Source: Pseudomonadota bacterium (lineage in GTDB: Bacteria; Pseudomonadota; Gammaproteobacteria; JAADHS01). Taken from it: a stretch of 64,000 nt of DNA. The notes beneath the pieces were generated by a model. The model was not told the DNA's origin and did no database searches. It worked only from the letters and a program-made list of their open reading frames with translations. Location of the stretch: NCBI GenBank assembly GCA_021821045.1, contig JAKACW010000008.1, positions 2,501-66,500 on the forward strand, in the 5' to 3' direction. The position numbers and the translations under genes are program-made. Shown piece by piece: positions 53,254 to 61,566 of the stretch; position 1 is the first letter of the stretch, and each line of letters starts with the position of its first letter.

Positions 53254-55293
53254 CTAGGCGGCGATGCCGCTGTGACGCAGCAGCGCGTCGATTTGCGGTT
53301 CGCGACCGCGGAACTCGATGAACAACTCCATGGGATCGCGGGAGCCGCCCTGTTCCAGAATGGTCGACAAAAAGCGCAGACCGGTCTCGCGATCGAAAAT
53401 GCCCTTTTCCTCGAAAGCGCTGAACGCGTCCGAGGACAACACCTCCGCCCATTTGTAGCTGTAATAACCTGCCGCATAGCCGCCGGCGAAGATGTGCGAA
53501 AAGCTGTGCGGAAAGCGGTTGAACGACGGCGGATTCATCACCGCCACCTCCTTGCGCACCTCCGCCAGTAGATCGAGCACGCGCGCGCCTTGTTCGGGCT
53601 TGAATTCCAAATGCATGCGAAAATCGAACAGTGCGAATTCCAACTGGCGCACCATCTGCATGCCCGATTGGAAATTCTTCGCGGCGATCATTTTTTGAAA
53701 CATGTCGTCGGGCAGCGGCTCGTTGGACTGATAGTGGGCAGCGATCATGTCCACCACTTCCCGCTGCCAGCACCAGTTTTCCATGAACTGGCTTGGCAGC
53801 TCCACCGCGTCCCACGGCACGCCGCTGATGCCCGCCACGCTGAGATAATCCACTTGCGTCAACATGTGGTGCAGCCCGTGACCGAACTCGTGAAACAGCG
53901 TCAGCACTTCATCGTGGGTCAACAGCGCCGGATCTTTGCCCACCGGCGGCGAGAAGTTGCACGTCAGGTAGGCCACCGGCGTCTGCACGCCTTGCTCATT
54001 GCGCCGCCGTCCCATGCAGTCGTCCATCCATGCGCCGCCGCGCTTATGGGGCCGCGCGAATAAATCGAGATAGAACTGACCGCGCAGCTGGCCTTTGCTG
54101 TCGAAAATCTCGAAGAACCGCACGTCCTTGTGCCAGATGTCGATGGTCGTTTGCTCTCGAATCGACATGCCGTAGATGCGCTCAACCAGGGCGAACATGC
54201 CCTGCAGAACCCGATCTTCCGGAAAGTAGGGCTTGAGCGCTTCGTCCGAAATCGCATAGCGGTGTTCGCGCAGTTTCTCGCTGAAATAGAGCACGTCCCA
54301 CGCTTCCAGCCCGGCGTGACCGTAGTGCTCCTTGGCGTACGCGCGCAGCTCATCCAAGTCCTTTTTGGCGAACGGCAGGGAACGCAGGGCCAAGTCGCGC
54401 AGAAAGCGCACGACCTGGTCCGGCGAGGTGGCCATTTTGGTCGCCAAGGAGTACTCGGCATAATTGCCAAATCCCAGCAGCCGCGCTTTTTCATGTCGCA
54501 GCTCAAGGATGCGCGCCATCAAAGGCGTGTTATCCCACTTGCCGGCGTGGGGACCTTGATCCGAGGCGCGAGTGACATAGGCTTCATACATTCGTGCGCG
54601 CAGAGCGCGGTCGTCCGCATACGTCATCACCGCCAAATAGCTGGGAAACTCCAGCGTGAGCAACCATCCCTCTTTGCCTTCGCGCTGCGCCGCCTGCTTG
54701 GCCAAGGCCAATGCGCTGGGTGGCAATCCCTTCAGACGCGACTCGTCGGCAATGTGGTCTTTCCAGGCATCGGTCGCATCCAGCACGTTTTCGCTGAACT
54801 TGCTGCTGAGCGTCGACAGCTCTTGCACAATCGCCTTGTAGCGCTTTTTGTCATCGTCCGACAGCGCCACGCCCGACAGACGAAAGTCGCGCAGTCCGTT
54901 GTCGACGATCTTGCGTTGCGCCGGCGTAAGGCGCTTGTATTCCGGGCCCTGCGCGATGGACTCGAACGCGCGAAAGAGCTGTTCGTTCTGCCCCATCTCG
55001 GTGCTGTAATCGCTCAACTTCGGCAAGCAGGCGTTGTAGGCGTTGCGCCAGCTTTCCGAATTGACGACGGAGTTCATGTGGCTCACCGGCGACCACACGC
55101 GATTCAAGCGGTCTTCCATCTCTTCGAGGGGATGCAACAAATTATCCCAAGTATAAGATTGATTTGTCGCCAGCAGTCTGGCAAGCTCGGTGCGACTTTC
55201 GGCGAGGATCTTGTCGATCGCGGGCTCGACATGTTCCGGCTTGATGCGGCTAAACGGCGGCAAGCCGCGCATTTTGAGCAATGGATTGTCCAT
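53254..55293 (-). CDS. prlC: Oligopeptidase A (M3 metallopeptidase)
   Basis: 679 residues, normal length. Zinc motif HEFGH at 468-472 in LTLFHEFGHGLHHML. Cytoplasmic; degrades signal peptides and other short peptides. Divergent from srkA across 43 bases, so both promoters must be compact or overlap. Confidence 0.95.
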   Translation of the reverse strand: MDNPLLKMRGLPPFSRIKPEHVEPAIDKILAESRTELARLLATNQSYTWDNLLHPLEEMEDRLNRVWSPVSHMNSVVNSESWRNAYNACLPKLSDYSTEMGQNEQLFRAFESIAQGPEYKRLTPAQRKIVDNGLRDFRLSGVALSDDDKKRYKAIVQELSTLSSKFSENVLDATDAWKDHIADESRLKGLPPSALALAKQAAQREGKEGWLLTLEFPSYLAVMTYADDRALRARMYEAYVTRASDQGPHAGKWDNTPLMARILELRHEKARLLGFGNYAEYSLATKMATSPDQVVRFLRDLALRSLPFAKKDLDELRAYAKEHYGHAGLEAWDVLYFSEKLREHRYAISDEALKPYFPEDRVLQGMFALVERIYGMSIREQTTIDIWHKDVRFFEIFDSKGQLRGQFYLDLFARPHKRGGAWMDDCMGRRRNEQGVQTPVAYLTCNFSPPVGKDPALLTHDEVLTLFHEFGHGLHHMLTQVDYLSVAGISGVPWDAVELPSQFMENWCWQREVVDMIAAHYQSNEPLPDDMFQKMIAAKNFQSGMQMVRQLEFALFDFRMHLEFKPEQGARVLDLLAEVRKEVAVMNPPSFNRFPHSFSHIFAGGYAAGYYSYKWAEVLSSDAFSAFEEKGIFDRETGLRFLSTILEQGGSRDPMELFIEFRGREPQIDALLRHSGIAA

Positions 55294-55336
55294 AACACCT
55301 CAATAGCTGCGTCAACAAAGTGTAATCACATTTTAC

Positions 55337-56350
55337 ATGACCCCAAGCAACACGCCACACCCGTACGATGCGCTGACCCCGGAGGTCGTGCTCGATGCCG
55401 TCGAGTCTTTTGGCGTGCGTTGCGACGGGCGAATACTCGCACTCAATAGCTATGAAAACAGGGTTTATCAGATCGGTATCGAAGACAGCGCGCCGCTGAT
55501 CGCCAAATTCTACCGCCCCGAGCGCTGGAGCGACGCAGCCATTCTGGAAGAACACGCATTCAGTCTTGAACTCAGCGAGCGAGAAATTCCGGTCGTCGCG
55601 CCGCTGCGCAACGAACACGGGGAAACCCTATTCAATCATGACAATTTTCGCTTCGCTCTTTTTCCGCGCTACGGCGGCCATGCGCCGGAATTCGAAGATC
55701 CGGAACATCTGCGCGTCATCGGCCGCTTTCTTGGGCGCATCCATGGGGTGGGCGGCACGAAGCAATTCAAGCACCGCCCGCGCCTCAACGTGCAGCGTTT
55801 TGGCTGGGAAAGCATCGCGACGCTGGAAGCGAGCCCTCACGTTCCGCGCGAAACCTGCAAGACCTATGTTGCGATCGCCCGCGCCTGCTTGGAAAGGATC
55901 GAGTCGCTCCCTGTGACGCTGAACGATGTTCGGATGCTGCGCATTCACGGCGACTGTCATCAGGGCAACATCTTGTGGCGCGACGATCGCGCCCATTTCG
56001 TCGACCTTGACGACAGCCTCACCGGCCCGGCGATTCAGGATTTCTGGATGCTGTTATGCGGCGCGCGGGACGAGATGATGCGTCAACTGGATCATCTGCT
56101 GGCCGGATACGAAATGTTTCAGCTGTTCGACCCCCGCGAAATCGCACTGATCGAACCATTGCGCACCCTGCGCCTCATTCACTACAACGCCTGGCTGGCG
56201 CGGCGCTGGGATGACCCGGCGTTTCCGCCGACGTTCCCGTGGTTCACGGGCCCAGGATACTGGAATCAACAAATCGCCATACTGCAGGAGCAGCTCGCGC
56301 AAATGAGCGATGCTCCGCCGGCCGTGGAAGAAGATTTCGAGTGGGACTAA
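55337..56350 (+). CDS. srkA: Stress response kinase A (YihE family)
   Basis: 337 residues, APH-type kinase fold. RVYQIGIEDSAPLIAKFYRP at the start, catalytic RIHGDCHQGNILW, and metal-binding FVDLDDSLTGPAIQD identify SrkA/RdoA. It phosphorylates Ser/Thr and counters stress-induced death in E. coli. Followed by REP-like repeats. Confidence 0.94.
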   Translation: MTPSNTPHPYDALTPEVVLDAVESFGVRCDGRILALNSYENRVYQIGIEDSAPLIAKFYRPERWSDAAILEEHAFSLELSEREIPVVAPLRNEHGETLFNHDNFRFALFPRYGGHAPEFEDPEHLRVIGRFLGRIHGVGGTKQFKHRPRLNVQRFGWESIATLEASPHVPRETCKTYVAIARACLERIESLPVTLNDVRMLRIHGDCHQGNILWRDDRAHFVDLDDSLTGPAIQDFWMLLCGARDEMMRQLDHLLAGYEMFQLFDPREIALIEPLRTLRLIHYNAWLARRWDDPAFPPTFPWFTGPGYWNQQIAILQEQLAQMSDAPPAVEEDFEWD

Positions 56351-56368
56351 GTGATTCGTCGCACGAGG

Positions 56369-56471
56369 AATCGCGGTAGGAAACCGCTCCCACAGTGCTA
56401 ACGGCCGTAGTGGGAGCGGATCATTCCGCGATTGAGCCAGACGAAGAACTGCGGAAACACTCCGCTCCCAA
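56369..56471. repeat. Three REP-like units
   Basis: An inverted unit AATCGCGGTAGGAAACCGCT + CCCAC (56369-56393), a direct unit TAGTGGGAGCGGATCATTCC + GCGATT (56408-56433), and a third inverted unit ending CCGCTCCCA (to 56471). They fill the gap between convergent srkA and the XRE gene and may help end both transcripts. Confidence 0.8.
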
Positions 56472-56500
56472 ATCGCCGACCCAACCCCGGCACGACCTAC

Positions 56501-56809
56501 TCACCCGCTTCCGCGCGAGCGCGTGCGCACGCGATGATAGCCGCTCGCCGCGCCGCCCGACGTCCCGTCGATCTCGGGCCGAAAAAGCCGCGGAATGTCT
56601 TCCGACATGCCAAGCAAATACAGCGCCCGAATCCAATAGCCGATCGGAACGGCCGCGTTTCCCTGCTCCATTCTGCGATAGGTCGGCACGGATACTCCGA
56701 TCCGCTCAGCGAAGCCGGCCTGACACAACTGGTGTTCGATGCGCGCCCGCCGCAAGCCCGCGCCCAACAGCATCAACACCTGGGACTCTCTCGCATTTGC
56801 CAAAAACAT
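56501..56809 (-). CDS. XRE-family helix-turn-helix regulator
   Basis: 102 residues. An HTH_XRE core (about 12-60): LGAGLRRARIEHQLCQAGFA, ERIGVSVPTYRRMEQGN. The rest is a short helical, then basic tail. The start at 56809 is taken because the upstream frame overlaps fmdB. It follows fmdB by 47 bases on the same strand, so it may regulate the formamidase genes, which is inference. The gene is compositionally similar to its neighbours. Confidence 0.75.
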   Translation of the reverse strand: MFLANARESQVLMLLGAGLRRARIEHQLCQAGFAERIGVSVPTYRRMEQGNAAVPIGYWIRALYLLGMSEDIPRLFRPEIDGTSGGAASGYHRVRTRSRGSG

Positions 56810-56856
56810 CGCCGTTACACCCCGCTTTGTTTTCTCGCACAGCCGCTGTCTTCTCC

Positions 56857-57189
56857 TCAGTGTCCCAGCATCCACGGTCGACTTCCAAGTTTGCCTGCTT
56901 GCTGTAGCGCGGGCTTGGCGGGTGAATCCTGGCTCTTGCTTGAGCCGCAGGTATGCGACCCCGCGCAGCTGCAAGGCTTACGCTTGAGCGACGGCTCATG
57001 GGCGCTGCGTTCGTTACGCTCCCAGGCGCGGCGGTTGTCCGCCGACATGCACGCCAGGTTGGGCGCACTAAGGATTCGCCGCCCAAGATCGCCGCACTCT
57101 GGACACGCCATGGGCTCGCCGCAGCGGCTCATGGCGTTGAACGCCGTAAACCCACCGCAACGCTCGCACATATAGTCATACAGTGGCAT
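56857..57189 (-). CDS. fmdB: FmdB-family zinc-ribbon protein
   Basis: 110 residues. MPLYDYMCERCGGF and CPECGD form the N-terminal zinc ribbon of FmdB; a second Cys-rich part (CSCAGSHTCGSSKS) is at the C-terminus. AAGGAG lies before the ATG. FmdB genes accompany fmdA and are thought to regulate or support the amidase. 82 bases after fmdA. Confidence 0.9.
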   Translation of the reverse strand: MPLYDYMCERCGGFTAFNAMSRCGEPMACPECGDLGRRILSAPNLACMSADNRRAWERNERSAHEPSLKRKPCSCAGSHTCGSSKSQDSPAKPALQQAGKLGSRPWMLGH

Positions 57190-57271
57190 GATTTTTCTCC
57201 TTGAAACAGATTCGCCCAATTCACGCCGGCCAAGCGCCGCTGGCGCGGATTGCCCCGCCTATTCCGCCGCT

Positions 57272-58498
57272 TCAGCCGCACCTCGCCAAATCGATGCCAG
57301 ACGTCGGCATCCGCACCGGTCCGCTGGCGTTGGGTTTGATGTCGAAGCTGAAGATCTCCGTCGGCAGGCACAATGTCGCGCACACATTTGGAATGTCGAC
57401 GATGCCGGCGATGTGCCCTTCCACCGGCGCGGTTCCCAATATGGCGTAGGCCTGCTCGCCGGTGTAGCCGAACTTTTTCAGATACTCGATGGCATTGAGA
57501 CAAGCGCGGCGATACGCGATGTGGGCATCCAAATAGTGCTGTTTGCCATCCTCGTCAACCGAAATGCCCTCGAATATCAAGAAGTCGCGGTAACCCGGAT
57601 CGATCGGACTGGGCTGGAAAATCGGATTGGTAATGCCGTACTTGAGCACGCCGTTTTTGATCAGACTCACACCGATGTCGATATAACCGGCCATCTCGAT
57701 GGCGCCGCAGAATGTAATTTCGCCGTCCCCCTGGGAGAAGTGAATGTCGCCCATGGACAGCCCGCCGCCTTTGACGTAAACGGGAAAGTACACTTTCGAA
57801 CCCCGGGACAAATTCTTGATGTCGCAGTTGCCGCCGTGCTCGCGGGGCGGCACGGTGCGAGCCGCCTCCTTCGCCGCCGCTTTCGCCGCATCGCCCTTCA
57901 TGGCGCCGAGCAGCGCGGTCTCCGCATAGGGCAGCGTCGCCAACGGCGGCACACGGTTGGGATCCGTTTCCACCAACGCCCCTTCGCGGGCATTCCATCT
58001 GCGCAGCAGGTCCATCGACGGCAAACAGCCGATCAATCCCGGATGCATGGTCCCGGCGAAACGCACATGGGGGATATGACGCGAGCTGGTGTAGATGCCG
58101 TGAAAGTCCCACACGGACTTGCGCGCCTCGGGAAAATGTTCCGTTAAAAATCCGCCTCCGTTTTCCTTGGCGAACAACCCGTTGAACCCCCACTCCGAAT
58201 TGGGAAGCGCGCCGATGTCGAGAATATCCACCACCAGCAGATCGCCGGGTTCGGCGCCTTCAACGCCGACCGGTCCGCTCAGATAGTGAACCTTCGAAAG
58301 ATCCACATCGCGCACGTCGTTGGCGCTGTCGTTGTTGCCGATCTGCCCGCCGGTCCAATCGGCGCACTCGATGCGAAACTCGTCGCCGGGCTTGACCATG
58401 GCCACCATGGGAATGTCGGGATGCCAGCGGTTGTGCGGCTTAACGTCCTGCTCTTCCGGCAGCTTCGAAAGATCGTAAGCTATTAGTGTCTTCGGCAT
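57272..58498 (-). CDS. fmdA: Formamidase
   Basis: 408 residues, acetamidase/formamidase family, typical length. Hydrolyses formamide to formate and ammonia. It shows HNRWHPDIPMVAMVKPGDEF, ADWTGGQIGNNDSANDVRDV, FAGTMHPGLIGCLPS, REHGGNCDIKNL and GDIHFSQGDGEITFCGAIEM. GGAAGGAG precedes the ATG at 58498; the frame extends upstream without a plausible start. The unit is probably driven by a sigma-54 promoter at 58568-58582 and reads fmdA-fmdB-XRE. Confidence 0.94.
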   Translation of the reverse strand: MPKTLIAYDLSKLPEEQDVKPHNRWHPDIPMVAMVKPGDEFRIECADWTGGQIGNNDSANDVRDVDLSKVHYLSGPVGVEGAEPGDLLVVDILDIGALPNSEWGFNGLFAKENGGGFLTEHFPEARKSVWDFHGIYTSSRHIPHVRFAGTMHPGLIGCLPSMDLLRRWNAREGALVETDPNRVPPLATLPYAETALLGAMKGDAAKAAAKEAARTVPPREHGGNCDIKNLSRGSKVYFPVYVKGGGLSMGDIHFSQGDGEITFCGAIEMAGYIDIGVSLIKNGVLKYGITNPIFQPSPIDPGYRDFLIFEGISVDEDGKQHYLDAHIAYRRACLNAIEYLKKFGYTGEQAYAILGTAPVEGHIAGIVDIPNVCATLCLPTEIFSFDIKPNASGPVRMPTSGIDLARCG

Positions 58499-58567
58499 GT
58501 CATTTCTCCTTCCAGGTTGATCGCTGATTCCGCCGGGAACGCGTGCGCGCCCCACACTTGGGCCAGA

Positions 58568-58582
58568 GCAATCACCGTGCCA
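58568..58582 (-). promoter_or_regulatory. Sigma-54 promoter for fmdA
   Basis: Minus-strand TGGCAC-GGTGA-TTGC: exact -24/-12 consensus, with ten bases between GG and GC. Predicted start of RNA near 58556, giving a leader of about 58 bases before the fmdA ATG. Confidence 0.8.
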
Positions 58583-58820
58583 TTTCATTCGCTGCTGACG
58601 ATTCGAACGCGACTGTCCGCCTCCGAAAAATGGCACATGCGCCACGCACCGCATAAGACCGTCACCGCTTCGCTTGCCTTCATTTCGATCGTCGCCGCCC
58701 ATGTCGAGCCGGGCGCGAAGCATAAACGACAAACGCGAGGACGCAATCCAAAGCATCCTTTCCGATTTCGGTGCGGGAATGCCCTTCGATCATCGCGTCC
58801 AAACCCAAACGATGCACCAA

Positions 58821-58855
58821 CTTTTCCCACACCAAGCGCAGCCGTGTGGGAAAAG
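58821..58855. promoter_or_regulatory. 12-bp inverted repeat between two sigma-54 promoters
   Basis: CTTTTCCCACAC, 11-base spacer, GTGTGGGAAAAG. Perfect arms, about 240 bases from the fmdA -24 element and 295 from that of urtA, a normal distance for an activator (enhancer) site. It does not match the NtrC consensus. Confidence 0.6.
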
Positions 58856-59023
58856 CGCTTTGCATTCCCAGCTAGCCGGGGCAAACAGCCGGACCGGAGA
58901 TCCCGTTCACGCCACACCATTTTTATCGCGCTATCCGAGGACAACGTCGCGCCGTGCACTGAATCGTTTCCAACAAAGAATTTTTTGCACTACTTTCGTC
59001 CTTGCATTTCATTTTTCCAATAA

Positions 59024-59038
59024 CCGAGAATTTCTCGG
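59024..59038. promoter_or_regulatory. 15-bp palindrome upstream of urtA
   Basis: CCGAGAA-T-TTCTCGG, 113 bases before the urtA -24 element. Could be a second regulator site; no RNA hairpin role is evident. Confidence 0.45.
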
Positions 59039-59150
59039 CGACTTGGCTTCGCCATATATAAGCATCCCTAGACCACACTCCTACTCACACCATTCCACCC
59101 ATCCTGATCGGATTCCATTAACGCCAAGAATGCTTGCGTTTAGCCTGGCG

Positions 59151-59165
59151 TGGCACACCGCTTGC
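59151..59165 (+). promoter_or_regulatory. Sigma-54 promoter for urtABCDE
   Basis: TGGCAC-ACCGC-TTGC: exact -24/-12 consensus with correct spacing. Predicted start of RNA near 59177, about 95 bases before the urtA ATG. Confidence 0.8.
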
Positions 59166-59271
59166 GTTGAGACAAGTACGACGATGTCGGATGCCGACCG
59201 CGGAGCGGGAGCGAAGCAAATCGTCCAAAACAGCTCGTTAATTTTGGTTTACCACAAAAGGGGAAGTCGTC

Positions 59272-60516
59272 ATGAAGAACTTGCCGAACAGGATGGCGTT
59301 AACAAAACGTCGAATATCTAAGCTTCTTGCCGCGCTATCGTTAACGTGCGCGACCGCGTCGTTCGCCGCCGCGCCGCCGACCGCGCAAGTCAACACCACC
59401 AATCTCGCTGTCACCGACGACACGGTAACAGTGGGCATTCTGCACTCGTTGACGGGCACCATGGCCATCAGCGAGACAGGGTCGGTGGAAGCGGAAAAAC
59501 TGGCCATCGATCAGATCAACGCCATGGGCGGCGTCCTCGGACGCCAGATCAATGTCATCGTCGAAGACGGCGCCAGCGATTGGCCGACGTTCGCGGAAAA
59601 GTCGAAAAAGCTTTTGGTGAACGACAAGGTCGCCGCTGTGTTCGGTTGCTGGACATCGGCATCGCGCAAGGCGGTGCTCCCGGTATTCGAGAAAGAAAAC
59701 GGGATGCTCTATTACCCGACGTTCTACGAAGGACTGGAGCAATCGAAAAACGTCATCTATACCGGCCAGGAAGCCACCCAGCAAATCATCGCCGGGCTGG
59801 ACTGGATAGCAAAGGAGAAAGGCGCCAAGACTTTCTATCTCATCGGCTCGGACTACATCTGGCCCCGCACGTCCAACAAGATCGCCCGCAAGCACATTGA
59901 AAACGTGCTCAAGGGTGAAGTTGTCGGCGAAGAGTACTATCCCCTGGGTCACACCAACTTTCGATCTCTCATCAACAAGATCAAAGTCAAAAAGCCCGAT
60001 GTGATCTACAGCATCGTCGTGGGCGGCAGCAACGTGTCCTGGTACAAGCAACTGCGCAGCGCGGGCATAACGCCCGACAAGTGGAACCTACTGACAATCT
60101 CCGTCACGGAAGACGAAGTCTTGGGCATCGGCGGCGAGAACGTGGAAGGCTTTTACTCCATGATGAAATACTTCCAGAGCCTCGACAATCCCAACAACCA
60201 GGAATTCGTCAAAGCGTTCAAGACCAAGTGGGGCGAGGACAGCGTCATCGGCGATGTCACCCAGGCCGCGTACCTTGGCCCATGGCTTTGGAAGGCGGCG
60301 GTCGAGAAGGCTGGCAGCTTCGACATCGACAAAGTCGCGGCCGCCTCGCCCGGCATCGAACTCAATACGGCGCCCGAGGGCTACGTCAAGGTCCATGAGA
60401 ATCACCACTTGGTGACCAAGGCCCGCGTAGGCAAATGGAACAAGAGCGGCCAAGCGGAGGTGATTTATACGTCGGATCTGATCGAACCGAATCCGTTTCC
60501 TGAAGGTTACCAATAA
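59272..60516 (+). CDS. urtA: Urea ABC transporter substrate-binding protein
   Basis: 414 residues. Signal peptide (about 1-33), then a type I periplasmic binding fold of the amide-urea group: VGILHSLTGTMAISETG, DGASDWPTFAEKSKKLL, GCWTSASRKAVLPVFE and YPTFYEGLEQSKNV. Captures urea in the periplasm. AAAGGGGAAG precedes the ATG. First gene of urtABCDE. Confidence 0.95.
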   Translation: MKNLPNRMALTKRRISKLLAALSLTCATASFAAAPPTAQVNTTNLAVTDDTVTVGILHSLTGTMAISETGSVEAEKLAIDQINAMGGVLGRQINVIVEDGASDWPTFAEKSKKLLVNDKVAAVFGCWTSASRKAVLPVFEKENGMLYYPTFYEGLEQSKNVIYTGQEATQQIIAGLDWIAKEKGAKTFYLIGSDYIWPRTSNKIARKHIENVLKGEVVGEEYYPLGHTNFRSLINKIKVKKPDVIYSIVVGGSNVSWYKQLRSAGITPDKWNLLTISVTEDEVLGIGGENVEGFYSMMKYFQSLDNPNNQEFVKAFKTKWGEDSVIGDVTQAAYLGPWLWKAAVEKAGSFDIDKVAAASPGIELNTAPEGYVKVHENHHLVTKARVGKWNKSGQAEVIYTSDLIEPNPFPEGYQ

Positions 60517-60621
60517 TACGAGGGTTGGTCGTGGGGCGGTGTGCGCGCATAGAACGCATGCCGTCCCGCCGCCCGCCCACAAAGGCTGTTGTCGACACTC
60601 CAATCCGAGGAGCACGTAAAA

Positions 60622-61545
60622 ATGGAAGGCATGTCGTTGTCAGAATGGGGCTCCATCATTGCAATGCAGGGCTTCGCGGGCATCAGCTTGTTCAGCGTAC
60701 TGCTGCTCATGGCCCTGGGCCTCGCAATCATTTTTGGACAAATGGGCGTCATCAACATGGCGCACGGCGAGTTCATGGCCATCGGCGCCTATACCTCATA
60801 CATGATCGCCATGTTCGTAGAGAGCTACGCCGGCTGGTTCATGGACTACTATTTCTTCTTCGCCATTGTCGCGGCGTTCTTCGTCGCGTTCCTAGCGGGC
60901 TATGCGGCGGAGTATCTGCTCATCCGCCATCTGTATAAGCGCCCGCTGGACACCCTTCTAGCCACCTGGGGCTTGAGCCTCATCCTGCAGCAGATTCTGC
61001 GCTCGAGTTTCGGCGCGCGCGAGGTCAGCCCGCCGCTACCGGAATGGCTGATCGGGTCCATCGAAATTGCCGAAGGTCTTGAGATTCCCATCAACGGCCT
61101 GGTGGTTCTCGGACTGACCGCCGCGGTAACGGCCGGCGTGTTTTATCTCCTGTTCAAGTCGCGCTGGGGTCTGCGGGTTCGCGCCACCACGCAGAACCGC
61201 GTAATGAGCGGCGCGGTCGGGATCAACACCCAAAAGGTGGACCGCGTAACGTTCGCCCTGGGCTGCGGCATCGCGGGCATCGCCGGCGCGGCGTTCACCA
61301 CCATCGCGTCCACGGGCCCCACCAGCGGCTCACTCTACATCGTCGACACGTTCCTGGTGGTGGTTTTCGGCGGTGCGGCATCCTTGCTCGGTACTATCGC
61401 CTCGGCGTTTTCCATCGCCCAAGCGCAGTCGATCATGGAGTTCTTCATGAATGGCTCCATGGCCAAAGTGCTGACTCTCCTGACGATCATCGCCATTCTG
61501 ATGTTTCGTCCCGAGGGATTGTTCGCCTCCAAGATTAGAAAGTAA
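60622..61545 (+). CDS. urtB: Urea ABC transporter permease UrtB
   Basis: 307 residues, LivH-type permease with about eight helices; NMAHGEFMAIGAYTSYMIAM and the EAA-like AVGINTQKVDRVTFALGCGI region are typical. The ATG at 60622 with GAGGAG nine bases upstream is preferred over a TTG at 60589. 105 bases after urtA. Confidence 0.94.
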   Translation: MEGMSLSEWGSIIAMQGFAGISLFSVLLLMALGLAIIFGQMGVINMAHGEFMAIGAYTSYMIAMFVESYAGWFMDYYFFFAIVAAFFVAFLAGYAAEYLLIRHLYKRPLDTLLATWGLSLILQQILRSSFGAREVSPPLPEWLIGSIEIAEGLEIPINGLVVLGLTAAVTAGVFYLLFKSRWGLRVRATTQNRVMSGAVGINTQKVDRVTFALGCGIAGIAGAAFTTIASTGPTSGSLYIVDTFLVVVFGGAASLLGTIASAFSIAQAQSIMEFFMNGSMAKVLTLLTIIAILMFRPEGLFASKIRK

Positions 61546-61566
61546 TCACCCCAAGAGGACACCGGT

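Larger units (their letters stand above)
58499..59271. promoter_or_regulatory. Divergent fmdA/urtA control region
   Basis: 773 bases without a convincing gene; reading frames here have no coding character or start signals. It contains two consensus sigma-54 promoters pointing outward (58568-58582 minus, 59151-59165 plus), a 12-bp inverted repeat in the middle (58821-58855) and a 15-bp palindrome at 59024-59038. The part from about 58960 to 59100 is AT-rich. Confidence 0.75.

Noticed and set aside
58813-58819. TGCACCA as an NtrC binding site
   Set aside because: Only a half site; no matching TGGTGCA at the right distance.
58847-58866. TGGGAAAAGCGCTTTGCA as a third sigma-54 promoter
   Set aside because: The GG-to-GC spacing is 12 bases instead of 10, and the bases are part of the inverted repeat.
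58585-59321. Open frames of 100-215 codons on both strands in the fmdA/urtA gap
   Set aside because: No ribosome sites, no recognisable domain, skewed Arg/Ser/His composition typical of shadow frames, and overlap with clear regulatory elements.
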